A stretch of 64,000 bases of DNA, taken from NCBI GenBank assembly GCA_021295815.1, contig JAGWBQ010000006.1:586-64585 (forward strand), written 5' to 3'. A model generated the notes under the pieces. That model saw only the letters and a list, made by a program, of their open reading frames with translations, was not told the origin of the DNA and did not search any database. The translations under genes were made by a program, and so were the position numbers. This DNA is from Gemmatimonadota bacterium (GTDB lineage Bacteria > Gemmatimonadota > Gemmatimonadetes > Longimicrobiales > Gaopeijiaceae). How positions within the stretch are numbered: position 1 is the first letter of the stretch; each line of letters starts with the position of its first letter. Below are positions 54,104 through 63,722 of the stretch, in pieces.

Positions 54104-55375
54104 CTACCGGCGCCCTGAGCAGGAGCTGTCGCGACCCTGGCGCGCCTGGGGCGCGGGACCGGGAGAGGGCGTCGCGCGGCGAAGAGCGGATAGCAGGCGA
54201 GCCACGAACACGGCCTGTACGCCAAGCTCGTCCCGCTCGATGAACGCCGCGAGTCCATCCGGTCCCAGAGCGCCAGGCCAATGAAACTCGGCTTCGTCAA
54301 AGGTGCCCACATACGTGCCGTCAGACGAGAAGACGTCGATCGGTCCATCCTCCTGCACGGGCTCCTCGCCGTGACGGCGCACCCAGATCTCGCCGTTCCA
54401 ACCGGCCCGGACGTCCGTGACTACCGGCACCTCCGCGAAAAACCTCATGTCTTCGATAGCCTTCATTAACGGGTCCAACACCAACTCCGACCCACCGAAG
54501 TCCTCCTCTGCCTTCTTCCGCCGCTGTTCCTGCATCTCTCGGCGAATCGGTGCGTCAACGACGACCGGTGCGATCGGACGGCACACGACTCCGGTTACGC
54601 TCCCGGCCGGATCGAGGATCTTGACCTCGTATGCGGAGGAATCCACGACGAGCAAACCCCCGCCCGGCAGCCGGTCCATCTGCAACTGCGGAAAAAACGC
54701 TTCGGCAGTCTCCGGCTGGCCGGTCATGGTGGAATAGGTGATCTTGAATGTCACACCATCGCGAAGCCCTTGCTCCGCCGACCGCCATGCTTGGTAGAAT
54801 GGTTCGGTCCTAACCGAGTTGTCCTCGAACACGACACGTTCGATCATCCGCGTTCGACCCGAGTCGGTAGGCACGGCCAGGAATGCCGCGTCCGAACGAT
54901 TCGACGGTGTCAGGGGCGGTCGAATCCATGGTGCGGACGCGTCCACACCAACCCGAACGGCAGTCCGAAATTGCCCTGTACCGGTGAACAGCTTGAATGC
55001 CTGGTGAGACCCGTCGTAGACGGTGAGCCCGCCGTCATGTCCGACGAGGACCGTATGAATGAACCGGAACTCGCCCGGCCCGTCGCCTTCGTCGGCAAGT
55101 TCATGGACCAGCTCGCCGCCGGGGCCCACGACGACGACCCGCTTGGCTCGGCGGTCGTGAACGACGACCCCGCCGTGGGGAGTAAAGGCCACGGTCCTGA
55201 CTGAGCCGAACGCGTCCCATCCGGTCGCCGACAGTTCCCCCGACCCGCCACAATTCCTCGAATCCGTCGAGAGGGATCGGACGATCTGCAGCCCCCGCGC
55301 CGGTTCCTGTGCGGCAAGCGTCGTCCCGAACCACAGCACCAACGCACAAGGTACGAACCGCCCGAGTCGGATCAC
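54104..55375 (-). CDS. Secreted 6-bladed beta-propeller protein
   Basis: The protein has about 423 residues. A signal peptide (CALVLWFGTTLAAQ) is followed by repeated propeller blades, for example VRTVAFTPHGGVVVHDRRAKRV, VLVGHDGGLTVYDGSHQAFKLF, MDRLPGGGLLVVDSSAYEVKI and RAGWNGEIWVRRHGEE. The pattern (sequence of strand, Gly/Asp turn, strand) is that of NHL-like propellers common in Gemmatimonadota. The start is probably GTG 55375, which places the signal peptide at the N terminus; TTG 55405 is an alternative. The ligand is unknown. Confidence 0.7.
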   Translation of the reverse strand: MIRLGRFVPCALVLWFGTTLAAQEPARGLQIVRSLSTDSRNCGGSGELSATGWDAFGSVRTVAFTPHGGVVVHDRRAKRVVVVGPGGELVHELADEGDGPGEFRFIHTVLVGHDGGLTVYDGSHQAFKLFTGTGQFRTAVRVGVDASAPWIRPPLTPSNRSDAAFLAVPTDSGRTRMIERVVFEDNSVRTEPFYQAWRSAEQGLRDGVTFKITYSTMTGQPETAEAFFPQLQMDRLPGGGLLVVDSSAYEVKILDPAGSVTGVVCRPIAPVVVDAPIRREMQEQRRKKAEEDFGGSELVLDPLMKAIEDMRFFAEVPVVTDVRAGWNGEIWVRRHGEEPVQEDGPIDVFSSDGTYVGTFDEAEFHWPGALGPDGLAAFIERDELGVQAVFVARLLSALRRATPSPGPAPQARQGRDSSCSGRR

Positions 55376-56017
55376 GACTGGAAACCTAGGCGATTTCCAA
55401 CCCAAGCGGCCAGCGAACGGTCAAGCCCCTTCTCCCGCACCAAAGTCTGATACGAATCGGAATCCACGACAGCCCACGGCGTCTGAAATCGTGGAATAAG
55501 CCATCGAGCTAGGAAGTCGCTTCGCAGGTGAGTCGCATGTCGCCTGAGTCGTAAAACGTTGTCACCACGGCCCCGTCCGGCCTCGCCCCACTTACCTGAA
55601 AACTCCGTCTTGCCAGATCGAGCCACGCCCCTTCATTAGGCGGCGGGCCTCGTGGTCACGAACCGTTTCCCGGTTGGCTCGATCACCGAGGCGCGATGGT
55701 TGGCTTGGCGATTCTTGGGTTCTCGGTCTCCCAAGGGGGGAGGCGTGTCAGGTCACCGTGGATCCTTGGTGACGGTCTTGTCTGCGTTCCAGTCCGTCCC
55801 TCGCAATGCGGGAAGTACGACGTTGCACACGTCTTGGGTCAAGCTCTTCCATTTTCCCGTTGCTGCATCGACGATCACGGGGACCAAGCCACCGAGCACG
55901 CCGCCTTCGAGCTGGCCCGGCCCGGCTCGGTCCCGAATTTCGCACGGGAAGGGATGGATGTAAGATAGATTAGGCAACCGCGCCTCCGTTCCACCCGCGA
56001 ACCCCTCCGCCCACCAG
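55376..56017. other. Intergenic region without recognised gene
   Basis: These 642 bases lie between the beta-propeller gene and the divergent formate dehydrogenase operon. Minus-strand open frames of 84 and 74 codons (55372-55626 and 55753-55977) exist but show no family or ribosome site I can recognise. The region probably contains the promoter of the dehydrogenase operon. Confidence 0.5.
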
Positions 56018-57766
56018 ATGCAGAGCCTCCCGTCGCGACCGACTGATCTCGAGCTGATCGAACGCTGGAGGGGAAGAAGCGGACCGCTCCTGCCGCTGCT
56101 TCACGAATTCCACGCGCGGGACGGCCATCTGTCCGAATCGGCGCTCTCCGCCGTCTCCGAGGGGCTGAAAATCCCCATCGCCGAGCTGTACGGCACCGTC
56201 ACCTTCTATCACCACTTCGCTCGCGAGCCGGGCGGCCACGCACGCCCCAGGGTGTGCACGGGACCGGTTTGCGCGCTTCGAGGAGCCGAAGGGGTCATCA
56301 CCGAGCTCCGTGCCCGAGACGAGCGTCCGACGGCGATGGCGTGTCCGGGCCGGTGCGACCTGCCGGTTCCGGTGCTTCGAGGAGACTCGGTGTTCGAGGG
56401 TCGGCCCGGGACCGGGCTAGATCCCTCCCCTTCACCGCTGCCTCCGCCTCCGGTCGAGGGCGTGACCGAGTGCGTCTTCGCCGAGATCCGAAGACCGGGA
56501 CGCGCGACCCTTGCCGGATACCGGGAAAGCGGCGGCTACCGGGCGTTGGAGAGGGTCGGATCCGGGATGTCGGGGGATGAGATCATCGCCGCCGTCGACT
56601 CGAGCGGCCTGGCCGGGCGCGGTGGCGCGGGCTTCCCGACCGGGCGCAAGTGGCGTGCGGTTGCCGATGCGCCGGGACATCCGAAGTCGGTGATCTGCAA
56701 CGCCGACGAAGGCGAACCCGGCTGCTTCAAGGACCGGGCTCTTCTCGATCTCGACCCTCACGCCGTCATCGAAGGCATGGCCATAGCGGCCCGCGCCACC
56801 GGCGCCCTCATCGGCATCATCTACCTGCGCTACGAATACCCGGACACCTTGGGGACGCTGGAACGGGCGCTAGAAGAGGCGCGGGAGGCAGGCTATCTGA
56901 GCCGCGCGCCCGTGGTGGATTCGCCGGCTGGCGACGCCGGCCCGCCCGGGAGCGGCGGATTCAACATAGAGGTCAGGCGCGGAGCCGGAGCCTACATCTG
57001 CGGCGAAGAGACCTCCATGCTCAACTCGATAGAGGGCAAACGCCCCTTCCCTCGCGAGCGTCCTCCCTTCCCCGTCACCCACGGCTACAACGACCTGCCC
57101 ACGGTGGTGAACAACGTCGAGACCCTGGCTTCCGTTCCTCCCATCCTCGCGCGCTCCGACGGCGCCGCTTGGTATCGGGCTCTCGGCCGGGCGGGAAATG
57201 CCGGCACGAAGGTGATCAGCCTGTCGGGCGACATCCGACGTCCCGGCAACTACGAGATTCCGCTCGGCTATCCGCTGGCCCGGTTGCTGGAGGAGGCAGG
57301 CGGCCCGCCCGCCGGACGTTCGTTCCAGGCGGCGACCATGGCCGGGCTCTCGGGCGGCTTCCTCTCCCGGGACGAGATCGAGGAGGTCACGCTCGACGAG
57401 CCCTCCATCCGAGCGAAGGGTAGCTTTCTGGGCGCCGGCGGCATAATGCTCTTCGACGACTCCCGGGACATGATCGAGGTCACGCGGGGGGCGATGGAGT
57501 TCTTCGCGGAGGAATCGTGCGGCAAGTGCTTCCCTTGCAGAATAGGCACCGTGCGTCTGGTCGAGAGGCTGTCCGACGACGGGCCCGACGACCTCGCCGC
57601 CTGGCTCGAAGAGGTGGACGATCTGAATCGGACTATGAAGGAAACGAGCGCCTGCGGGCTAGGCCAGGCCGCCCCCCTGCTAACCGAGAGCCTCGTGCGT
57701 AAGTTTCCGGAGCGTGTGGAAGTCCACGTCGCCGGTGGCCCCGGCGCCATTGGAGGAGAATCGTGA
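56018..57766 (+). CDS. Formate dehydrogenase beta subunit, NuoE-NuoF-like fusion
   Basis: It carries electrons from the catalytic subunit to NAD. The 582 residues combine a NuoE-like [2Fe-2S] domain (1-150; Cys in VCTGPVC about 78-83 and CPGRC about 110) with a NuoF-like domain. The latter shows the FMN loop GRGGAGFPTGRKW (about 201), NADH-site residues NADEGEPGCFKDR (about 228), and the cluster ligands ESCGKCFPCRIGT (about 500) with a later Cys in SACGLGQA. The fused layout is known from FdsB- or HoxF-like subunits. It overlaps the alpha subunit gene by one base, so both are co-transcribed. Confidence 0.9.
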   Translation: MQSLPSRPTDLELIERWRGRSGPLLPLLHEFHARDGHLSESALSAVSEGLKIPIAELYGTVTFYHHFAREPGGHARPRVCTGPVCALRGAEGVITELRARDERPTAMACPGRCDLPVPVLRGDSVFEGRPGTGLDPSPSPLPPPPVEGVTECVFAEIRRPGRATLAGYRESGGYRALERVGSGMSGDEIIAAVDSSGLAGRGGAGFPTGRKWRAVADAPGHPKSVICNADEGEPGCFKDRALLDLDPHAVIEGMAIAARATGALIGIIYLRYEYPDTLGTLERALEEAREAGYLSRAPVVDSPAGDAGPPGSGGFNIEVRRGAGAYICGEETSMLNSIEGKRPFPRERPPFPVTHGYNDLPTVVNNVETLASVPPILARSDGAAWYRALGRAGNAGTKVISLSGDIRRPGNYEIPLGYPLARLLEEAGGPPAGRSFQAATMAGLSGGFLSRDEIEEVTLDEPSIRAKGSFLGAGGIMLFDDSRDMIEVTRGAMEFFAEESCGKCFPCRIGTVRLVERLSDDGPDDLAAWLEEVDDLNRTMKETSACGLGQAAPLLTESLVRKFPERVEVHVAGGPGAIGGES

Positions 57767-60558
57767 TGGGATCGAAAGGAACGGCGGCTGCGGAGCCGCG
57801 TGTGAACGGATTGAACGGCGCGAACGGATCGAACGGATCGAACGGCGCGAGAAGGGCGCCCCCGCCCAAGCTGGAGATCGACGGCGAAAGGGTCGCCTTC
57901 ACACCCGGCGAGACCATACTCGAGGTCGCCGCCCGGAACGGCCGCTTCATTCCGACGCTGTGCTACGATCCCAGGCTGGAGCCTTTCGGCGGCTGCCGGC
58001 TCTGTGTCGTGGAATTGGAGGGTGCGCGCAACCCGGTGGCCTCGTGCGCGGCGAAGGCGAACGACGGTATGCGGGTCCGTACTCGAACCCCTCGCCTGGA
58101 GAGCCACCGGCGCACGATCATGGAGATGGTGGCGTCGGAAAACCGCGATCTCGACGTGGATCCGCTTCACGGCTACGCCTCCCAGGAAATGAGCGAACTC
58201 CTCGACCGCTACGATGCCCGGACCGGTCGCTTCCGAGGCGTCCGCTCGGGAAGCTCGCGAGAAGACGACGACAACCCGTTCATCAAGCGCGACTACGACA
58301 ACTGCATCGCCTGCTACCGCTGCGTGCGGGTCTGCGCCGAACAGGAAGGCGACTACGCCATCACCGCAGCGGGCAGAGGATTCGACACGCACATCGCTAC
58401 CGAGTTCGACGGCCTGCTCAAGGACTCCTCGTGCACCTTCTGCGGTCAGTGCGTCCAGACCTGTCCCACCGGCGCGTTGGGCGACCTGAAGGCGCTCGCG
58501 CACCGCGACCTTCCCGGGGAGACCAAGACCACGAGGACGGTTTGCACGTATTGCGGCGTAGGCTGCGCGGTGGACGTTCTCAGCCGAGACGACAGGATCG
58601 TGGGCGTGCTTCCGGCGATGGACGGACCGGCCAACGAGGGAGCTCTCTGCGTCAAGGGCCAGTTCGCGTTCGACTTCGTTCACCACGCCGACCGCCTCAG
58701 GACGCCCTTCGTGCGAGATCCGGAGAACGGCGAGCTCCGCTCCGCCACCTGGAACGAGGCGCTGGACCGTGCGGCCCAGGGCATCGGAGACGCGGTGAAG
58801 AAGCACGGAAGAAGGTCGGTGTACGGCATCGCGTCCGGCAGGGCTCCTCACGAGGCGGCCTACATGATGCAACGCCTCATCCGGGGAGGGTTCGGCACCA
58901 ACAACATCGACAACTGCAGCCGTGCCTGACACGCTCCCACGGTCGCCGGTCTGGCGACGAGCATCGGACTGGGAGCCATGTCCAACCCTCTCCGCGACAT
59001 GGACAAGCCCGATGTGATCTTCTGCATCGGCACCAACATGACCGAATGCCATCCGGTCGCCGCCACGCGGCTGAAAAAGGCCCTCCGGCGCGGCGCGAAG
59101 ATGATCGTGGCCGATCCCCGGCGCATCGTCCTCGCCGAACTGGCCGACCTCTACCTGCCCATCCGCGTGGGCTCCGATGCCGCGCTCCTGCTGGCCATGG
59201 CCCACGTGATCGCTCGCGAAGGGCTGGTCCGGGAGGCGTTCGTGGACGGTCGCACCGTGGGTGCGGCGGAATTCCTCGACCACGTGGCTCGCTTTCCTCC
59301 CGAGTGGGCCGCACCGGTCTGCGAGGTTCCGGCCGCCGACATCGAGAGGGCGGCGCTCATGTACGGGGCAGCGGATCGCGGAGCCGTCTACTACACCCTC
59401 GGGATCACCGAGCACATCTGCGGCGTCGACAACGTGCAGAGCCTGTGCAACCTCGCGCTCATGACCGGAAACATCGGTCGCGAAGGCACCGGCGTGAATC
59501 CGATGCGCGGCCAGAACAACATCCAGGGCGCCGGGGACTCCGGTGCGCTGCCGAACAACTTCTGCGGATTCCAGGGAGTCGTCGTTCCCGAGCACCGCGA
59601 CAAGTTCAGCGCCGCCTACGGACGCGAGATCGATCTCGAAGAGGGAATGACCAAGATCGCGGCGCTCGAACACTGCGGCGGCCGGATACGGGCCATGGTC
59701 ATAGACGGCGAGAACACGGTGGTAACCGATCCCGACCGGAAACACTGCCAGCACGCGCTCGAGTCGCTCGACTGCCTCGTCGTGATCGACATCTTCATGA
59801 CCGAGACCGCCAAGCTGGCCGACGTGGTCTTCCCGGCGACGGCGTGGGGTGAGACCGACGGCGTTTGCGCGAACACCGAACGGCGAGTGCAGCGTCTGAG
59901 GGCCGCGGTCCCGCCGGCCGGCGAGGCGAAGCCGGACTGGTGGATCATCTCGCGTCTGGCTCGGCGGATGGGTTTCGAAGGGTTCGATTTCGACTCCGCC
60001 AAGGAGGTCTTCAACGAGCTCTGCTCGCTATCTCCCACTTACGCGGGTCTCGACTGGGACCGGATCGCCGACGGAGCCTTCCATTGGCCGGTTCCGACTA
60101 GCGGACACCCGGGCACTCCCCGGCTTCACGAGCACGAGTTCCCGAACGGTCGAGGCATCTTCAAGCTCATCGAGTATCGCGAACCTGCCGAGGTCCTCTC
60201 CGACGAATTCCCGATCTGGCTCACGACCGGAAGACGGCTGGCCTCTTACCACACCCGCACTCAGACCGGACGCTCGGCCGGGATCGAATACCTCCTCTCC
60301 GAGGAATCGCTCGAGGTGAACCCCGCGGACGTCGCCGGACTCGGCCTCGCCCACGGCGGCTGGGCGGAGATGAGGAGCGCTCGCGGAGCGGTGCGCATCC
60401 GGGTGAAGGAGACCGATCGCTCCCCGCCCGGTACCGTGTTCGCCTCGTTCTCGTTCGACGACGTGCCGGTGAACATTCTTACCGGCGGCGGCTACGATCC
60501 CGTGACCGAGACCCCGGAGCTCAAGGTCTGCCCGGTGTCGGTGACGGCCGCAGAGTAG
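57766..60558 (+). CDS. Formate dehydrogenase alpha subunit, selenocysteine-containing (UGA recoded)
   Basis: This molybdenum/tungsten enzyme oxidises formate to CO2. The ~930-residue product begins at ATG 57766 (GGAGGAG seven bases upstream). It has a Gly/Asn-rich tail (12-28), a NuoG-like [2Fe-2S] domain (Cys 66, 77, 80, 94), an Fdx-like domain with two 4Fe-4S sites (CIACYRC and CTFCGQC, about 180-240), a further cluster at RTVCTYCGVGC (about 258), and molybdopterin-binding domains to the end. The frame has TGA at 58927-58929 (codon 388) in NCSRA-U-HAPTVAGLA. Relatives have Cys or selenocysteine at exactly this site, and similarity continues without a shift. Without selenium insertion only a 387-residue fragment would be made. 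Confidence 0.9.
58927..58959 (+). promoter_or_regulatory. SECIS-like element with selenocysteine UGA
   Basis: TGA at 58927-58929 is followed by 12 bases, then a 6-bp stem GTCGCC (58942-58947) / GGCGAC (58953-58958) closing the loop GGTCT (58948-58952). The distance and loop match the E. coli fdhF SECIS, where SelB recognises GGUCU. The bulged U of E. coli is replaced here by a paired base. The hairpin also encodes protein (VAGLAT), as bacterial SECIS must. Confidence 0.85.
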
Positions 60559-60585
60559 CGGCGGGTCCCTTGGTCCTTTGGTCCC

Positions 60586-61908
60586 CTACCCTTTCACGAT
60601 CCAGGGATCGCTTCCGAAGGGCGTATTCGCACCGTCGGTCGAGGAGACGCTCCTGACGGCCCGCCGGGTGTCCACCAGCGCCTTCGCTCGGCCGAATACG
60701 CGTCGGTAATCGACGTCGGAGTGGTCGGCGAGGATGACGACGACGTCGTGAGCCGCCAGGGTCTCGTCGGTCAGAGGAATCGAACGCAGCTCGTCGTGGT
60801 CGCCGGTTCGCCAGACCGGCACGTGCGGGTCGTGGTAGCCGATCTCCGCTCCGTCGGCCGCGAGCAGTCGGCGGACGTCGAACGCGGGCGATTCACGCAC
60901 GTCGTCGATGTCTCGCTTGTAGGCGACTCCGAGGAGGAGCACGCGCGCACCGTTCACCGGCTTCCCCGCCCGGTTGAGGACGGTGCGCACCTTGCCGGCG
61001 ACGAAGGCCGGCATCTCGGCGTTGATCTCGGAGGCGAGGTCGATGATGCGGGTCCGGTATTCGAGGGTTCGCATCTTCCACGCCAGGTAGTGCGGATCGA
61101 CGGGGATGCAGTGGCCACCGAGTCCGGGACCGGGCGTGAAGCTCATGAAGCCGAACGGCTTGGTGGCTGCGGCCTCGATGACCTCCCAGATGTCGACCCC
61201 GAGCTTGTCGGCGATGATCGCCGCCTCGTTCACCAGCGCGATGTTGACGGCCCGAAACGTGTTTTCCAGGATCTTCGTGAACTCCGCGGCCTCGGTCGAG
61301 GAAACCGGGACGAGTTCGGTGAGAAAGCGGGAGTAGAGCTCGATCCCCGCCTGCGCGCACTCCGGCGTGATGCCGCCGATCACCCGCGGAGTGTTGGCGG
61401 CGTCCCAGACCGCGTTGCCGGGGTCGATGCGCTCGGGAGAGAAGCAGAGGTGGAAATCGCGCCCAGCCCTGAGCCCGTCGCGTTCGAGAATCGGCCGCAC
61501 CAGGTCGCGGGTGGTGCCCGGGTAGGTGGTGGACTCGAGAACTACGAGCATTCCCGGCGCGAGCGCGGCGGCGACCGCCTCCGAGGCCGCGACCACGCTG
61601 GAGACATCCGGATCTCCGGTTTTCGAGAGCGGGGTGGGCACGCAGATCGAGATCGCCGAACACTCCTTCATGCGCGTCGTATCGGTCGTCGCCTCGATGA
61701 GGCCGGCCGACACCGGGGCGGCCAAGGCCGCCGAGTCGACGTCGCCGACGTGAGACTCGCCGCGATTGACTCCGACCGCGACCTCCGGCAGGACGTCGAA
61801 TCCGATCACGCGCACTCCCTTCGCGGCCGCCTTGACCGCCAGCGGCAGCCCGACGTAGCCGAGACCGACTATTCCCAGCACGGGGTTCGCTTCCGTTCGC
61901 TCGGCCAC
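60586..61908 (-). CDS. UDP-sugar 6-dehydrogenase (WecC/WbpA-like)
   Basis: It oxidises a UDP-hexose(NAc) to the uronic acid for surface polysaccharide. The 440 residues have the N-terminal NAD motif LGIVGLGYVGLPLA (about 10), CVPTPLSKTGDPD (about 88), FSPERIDPGN (about 154), and the catalytic Cys267 in PGPGLGGHCIPVDP. The C-terminal domain has VLLLGVAYKRDIDDVRESPA (about 323). The substrate (UDP-GlcNAc, ManNAc or glucose) cannot be settled from sequence. GTG start. Confidence 0.9.
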   Translation of the reverse strand: MAERTEANPVLGIVGLGYVGLPLAVKAAAKGVRVIGFDVLPEVAVGVNRGESHVGDVDSAALAAPVSAGLIEATTDTTRMKECSAISICVPTPLSKTGDPDVSSVVAASEAVAAALAPGMLVVLESTTYPGTTRDLVRPILERDGLRAGRDFHLCFSPERIDPGNAVWDAANTPRVIGGITPECAQAGIELYSRFLTELVPVSSTEAAEFTKILENTFRAVNIALVNEAAIIADKLGVDIWEVIEAAATKPFGFMSFTPGPGLGGHCIPVDPHYLAWKMRTLEYRTRIIDLASEINAEMPAFVAGKVRTVLNRAGKPVNGARVLLLGVAYKRDIDDVRESPAFDVRRLLAADGAEIGYHDPHVPVWRTGDHDELRSIPLTDETLAAHDVVVILADHSDVDYRRVFGRAKALVDTRRAVRSVSSTDGANTPFGSDPWIVKG

Positions 61909-61914
61909 GACGCG

Positions 61915-62886
61915 TCAGGCCCCGCCCGAGCCGTCGGATCCGGGGTCGCGGTCCCGTCTGCGGAACTCCCTCACCTCGTGACGGAGCTGAGCCACCTGCT
62001 CGCTCACCAGCCCGAATCCGACCAGGAGCGCACCGATGGTTAGGAGGAGCGCCGAAAGGTAGAGCAGCGGCCGGTAACCGAAAGATGGCGCGACCGGCGT
62101 GAAACCCAGCGCCGAGTGGATGAAGCGCATATAGAACGACACCGCTCCGACGAGTCCGCCCGCGAAGCCGATACCGAGCCCGGCCGAGCCGAAGAAGAGG
62201 AGAGGCTTGCGCGAAAAGAAGAGGAGAAACGCGACCGAAGCTAGGTCCAGGGTGCCGACCAGCACACGCCCCAGCCCCCGGTACTTGGAGACCCCCGCCC
62301 TTCTGTCATGGAGCACGATGTCGATCTCGGTCACCGACGCCCCGCGAGCGTGGGCCAGCACGACGAAGAAACGGTGCCAATCGTGGCGTAGGACCAGCCC
62401 CTCGATGACGGAGCGTCTGAACGCCTTCATCGAATTGAGATCGGATACCGGCACCGAGAAAAGGCCTCGGGAGAGGCGGTTGTAGATCCCGGAGACCATC
62501 TTCTTGTCGTAGGCGCCGACCTTCCGTCCGGTGACTATGTCCCATCCCTCCCCGAGCTTGGCCAGAAAGCGTGGGATCTCGTCGGGCGAGTGTTGGAGGT
62601 CCGCGTCGAAGATCACGATGTGCTGCCGTTCGGTGGCCCTGATCCCGGTGAGCATCGCCTCGGTCTTGCCGCGGTTCGTGTCGTGTTCCACCACCTTCAG
62701 CGCCGCCCAGCCCTTAGCCTCTTCCCTGACCTTCGCTGCGGTCCCGTCCGTGGATCCGTCGTCGACGACGACGATCCGGCCCTCGAGGCCGTGTGCCTTC
62801 CAGGCCTTGCGCAGCTCCCGGACGAGATCGGCGGCCACCTCCACCTCGTTGAAGGCGGGGACGACCAGCGCGAAGTCCGCGGTCAT
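61915..62886 (-). CDS. GT2 glycosyltransferase with C-terminal membrane helices
   Basis: The 323 residues start at ATG 62886: FALVVPAFNEVEVAADLV, RIVVVDDGSTDGTAAK (about 36), the donor-site FDADLQHSPDEIP (about 91), then a C-terminal part with two pairs of hydrophobic helices (about 220-300). This is the layout of polyprenyl-phosphate sugar transferases (GtrB/ArnC-like). It is followed 6 bases later by the dehydrogenase and overlaps the upstream transferase by 4 bases, all in one minus-strand operon. Confidence 0.85.
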   Translation of the reverse strand: MTADFALVVPAFNEVEVAADLVRELRKAWKAHGLEGRIVVVDDGSTDGTAAKVREEAKGWAALKVVEHDTNRGKTEAMLTGIRATERQHIVIFDADLQHSPDEIPRFLAKLGEGWDIVTGRKVGAYDKKMVSGIYNRLSRGLFSVPVSDLNSMKAFRRSVIEGLVLRHDWHRFFVVLAHARGASVTEIDIVLHDRRAGVSKYRGLGRVLVGTLDLASVAFLLFFSRKPLLFFGSAGLGIGFAGGLVGAVSFYMRFIHSALGFTPVAPSFGYRPLLYLSALLLTIGALLVGFGLVSEQVAQLRHEVREFRRRDRDPGSDGSGGA

Positions 62887-63722
62887 TTCCCGGTCTCCGG
62901 ATTTCGCTCTCTCCACGGGTCCCGGTCCGGACGCTTCCACCTCTTGGCCTTGGGGCCCAGGATATTGAACTGCAGGATCGCGCGCAGGGCCCGAACGCCG
63001 TCCCGCCAACCGATCTTCTTCCCTTCCTCGTAGGAGCGTCCGTGGTAGGAGATGGGGAGCTCGACGACCCGGGCCCTGGACTGCGCGAGGCGGGCCGTGA
63101 TCTCGGGTTCGATGGTGAAGCTCCTCGCAGTCAGCGGAAGCGTGCGCAGCAGGTCGCGGCGAATGACCTTGTAGCAGGTCTCGATGTCGGTCAGTCGCAG
63201 GTTGGTGAACGCGTTGGAAACGGTGGTGATGACCCGGTTCCCGACGTGGTTCCAGTAGTAGTAGGTGTTCTGCCGAGGTCCGGTGAAGCGCGAGCCGTAG
63301 ACCGCGTCCGCAAGGCCCTCGACGATGGGTGCGACCAGGCTGGGCAGTTGGACGGGATCGTACTCCAGGTCGGCGTCCTGCACCGCGACGATGTCGCCGG
63401 TCGCACGCTCGAAACCCGCCCGCAAGGCCGCGCCCTTGCCCCGGTTGCTCGGCAGGAGCACGAGAACGTCGATCAGCTCGGTGCGTTCGAGCTTCCTGAG
63501 CAGATCGCGGGTTCCGTCTACCGAACCGTCGTCCACCACTATCACCTCGAGGTCGAGCGGCAGAGTGCGCACGCGCCTAAGCAGCCTCTCCACGGTGGCG
63601 AGCTCGTTGTAGCACGGGACCACCACCGACAGCGAGACGGCGAAAAGAGCCTGCGGAAGCTCCAGCTCGCCCCCTGGGAAATCGGGGCTCGGCATGCTCC
63701 AGTGGCCGTGGGGGTCAGACAT
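62883..63722 (-). CDS. GT2 glycosyltransferase (DPM1-like)
   Basis: The 279 residues start at ATG 63722. Motifs are LSVVVPCYNELATVERLL (about 31), VIVVDDGSVDGTRDLL (about 56), SNRGKGAALRAGFERATG (about 87), VQDADLEYDPVQLP (about 109) and YGSRFTGPRQ. No transmembrane helices are seen. The acceptor is unknown. Longer upstream in-frame starts would lie inside the neighbouring gene; the chosen start leaves the 8-base overlap typical of this cluster. Confidence 0.86.
   Translation of the reverse strand: MSDPHGHWSMPSPDFPGGELELPQALFAVSLSVVVPCYNELATVERLLRRVRTLPLDLEVIVVDDGSVDGTRDLLRKLERTELIDVLVLLPSNRGKGAALRAGFERATGDIVAVQDADLEYDPVQLPSLVAPIVEGLADAVYGSRFTGPRQNTYYYWNHVGNRVITTVSNAFTNLRLTDIETCYKVIRRDLLRTLPLTARSFTIEPEITARLAQSRARVVELPISYHGRSYEEGKKIGWRDGVRALRAILQFNILGPKAKRWKRPDRDPWRERNPETGK

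Noticed and set aside
55372-55626. 84-codon minus-strand frame as a gene
   Set aside because: No ribosome site or recognisable family, and it overlaps the signal-peptide start of the beta-propeller gene.
58927-58929. TGA read as a nonsense mutation or frameshift splitting the FDH alpha gene
   Set aside because: Similarity to formate dehydrogenases continues in the same frame on both sides, the codon falls at the Cys/Sec site, and a SECIS-like hairpin follows.
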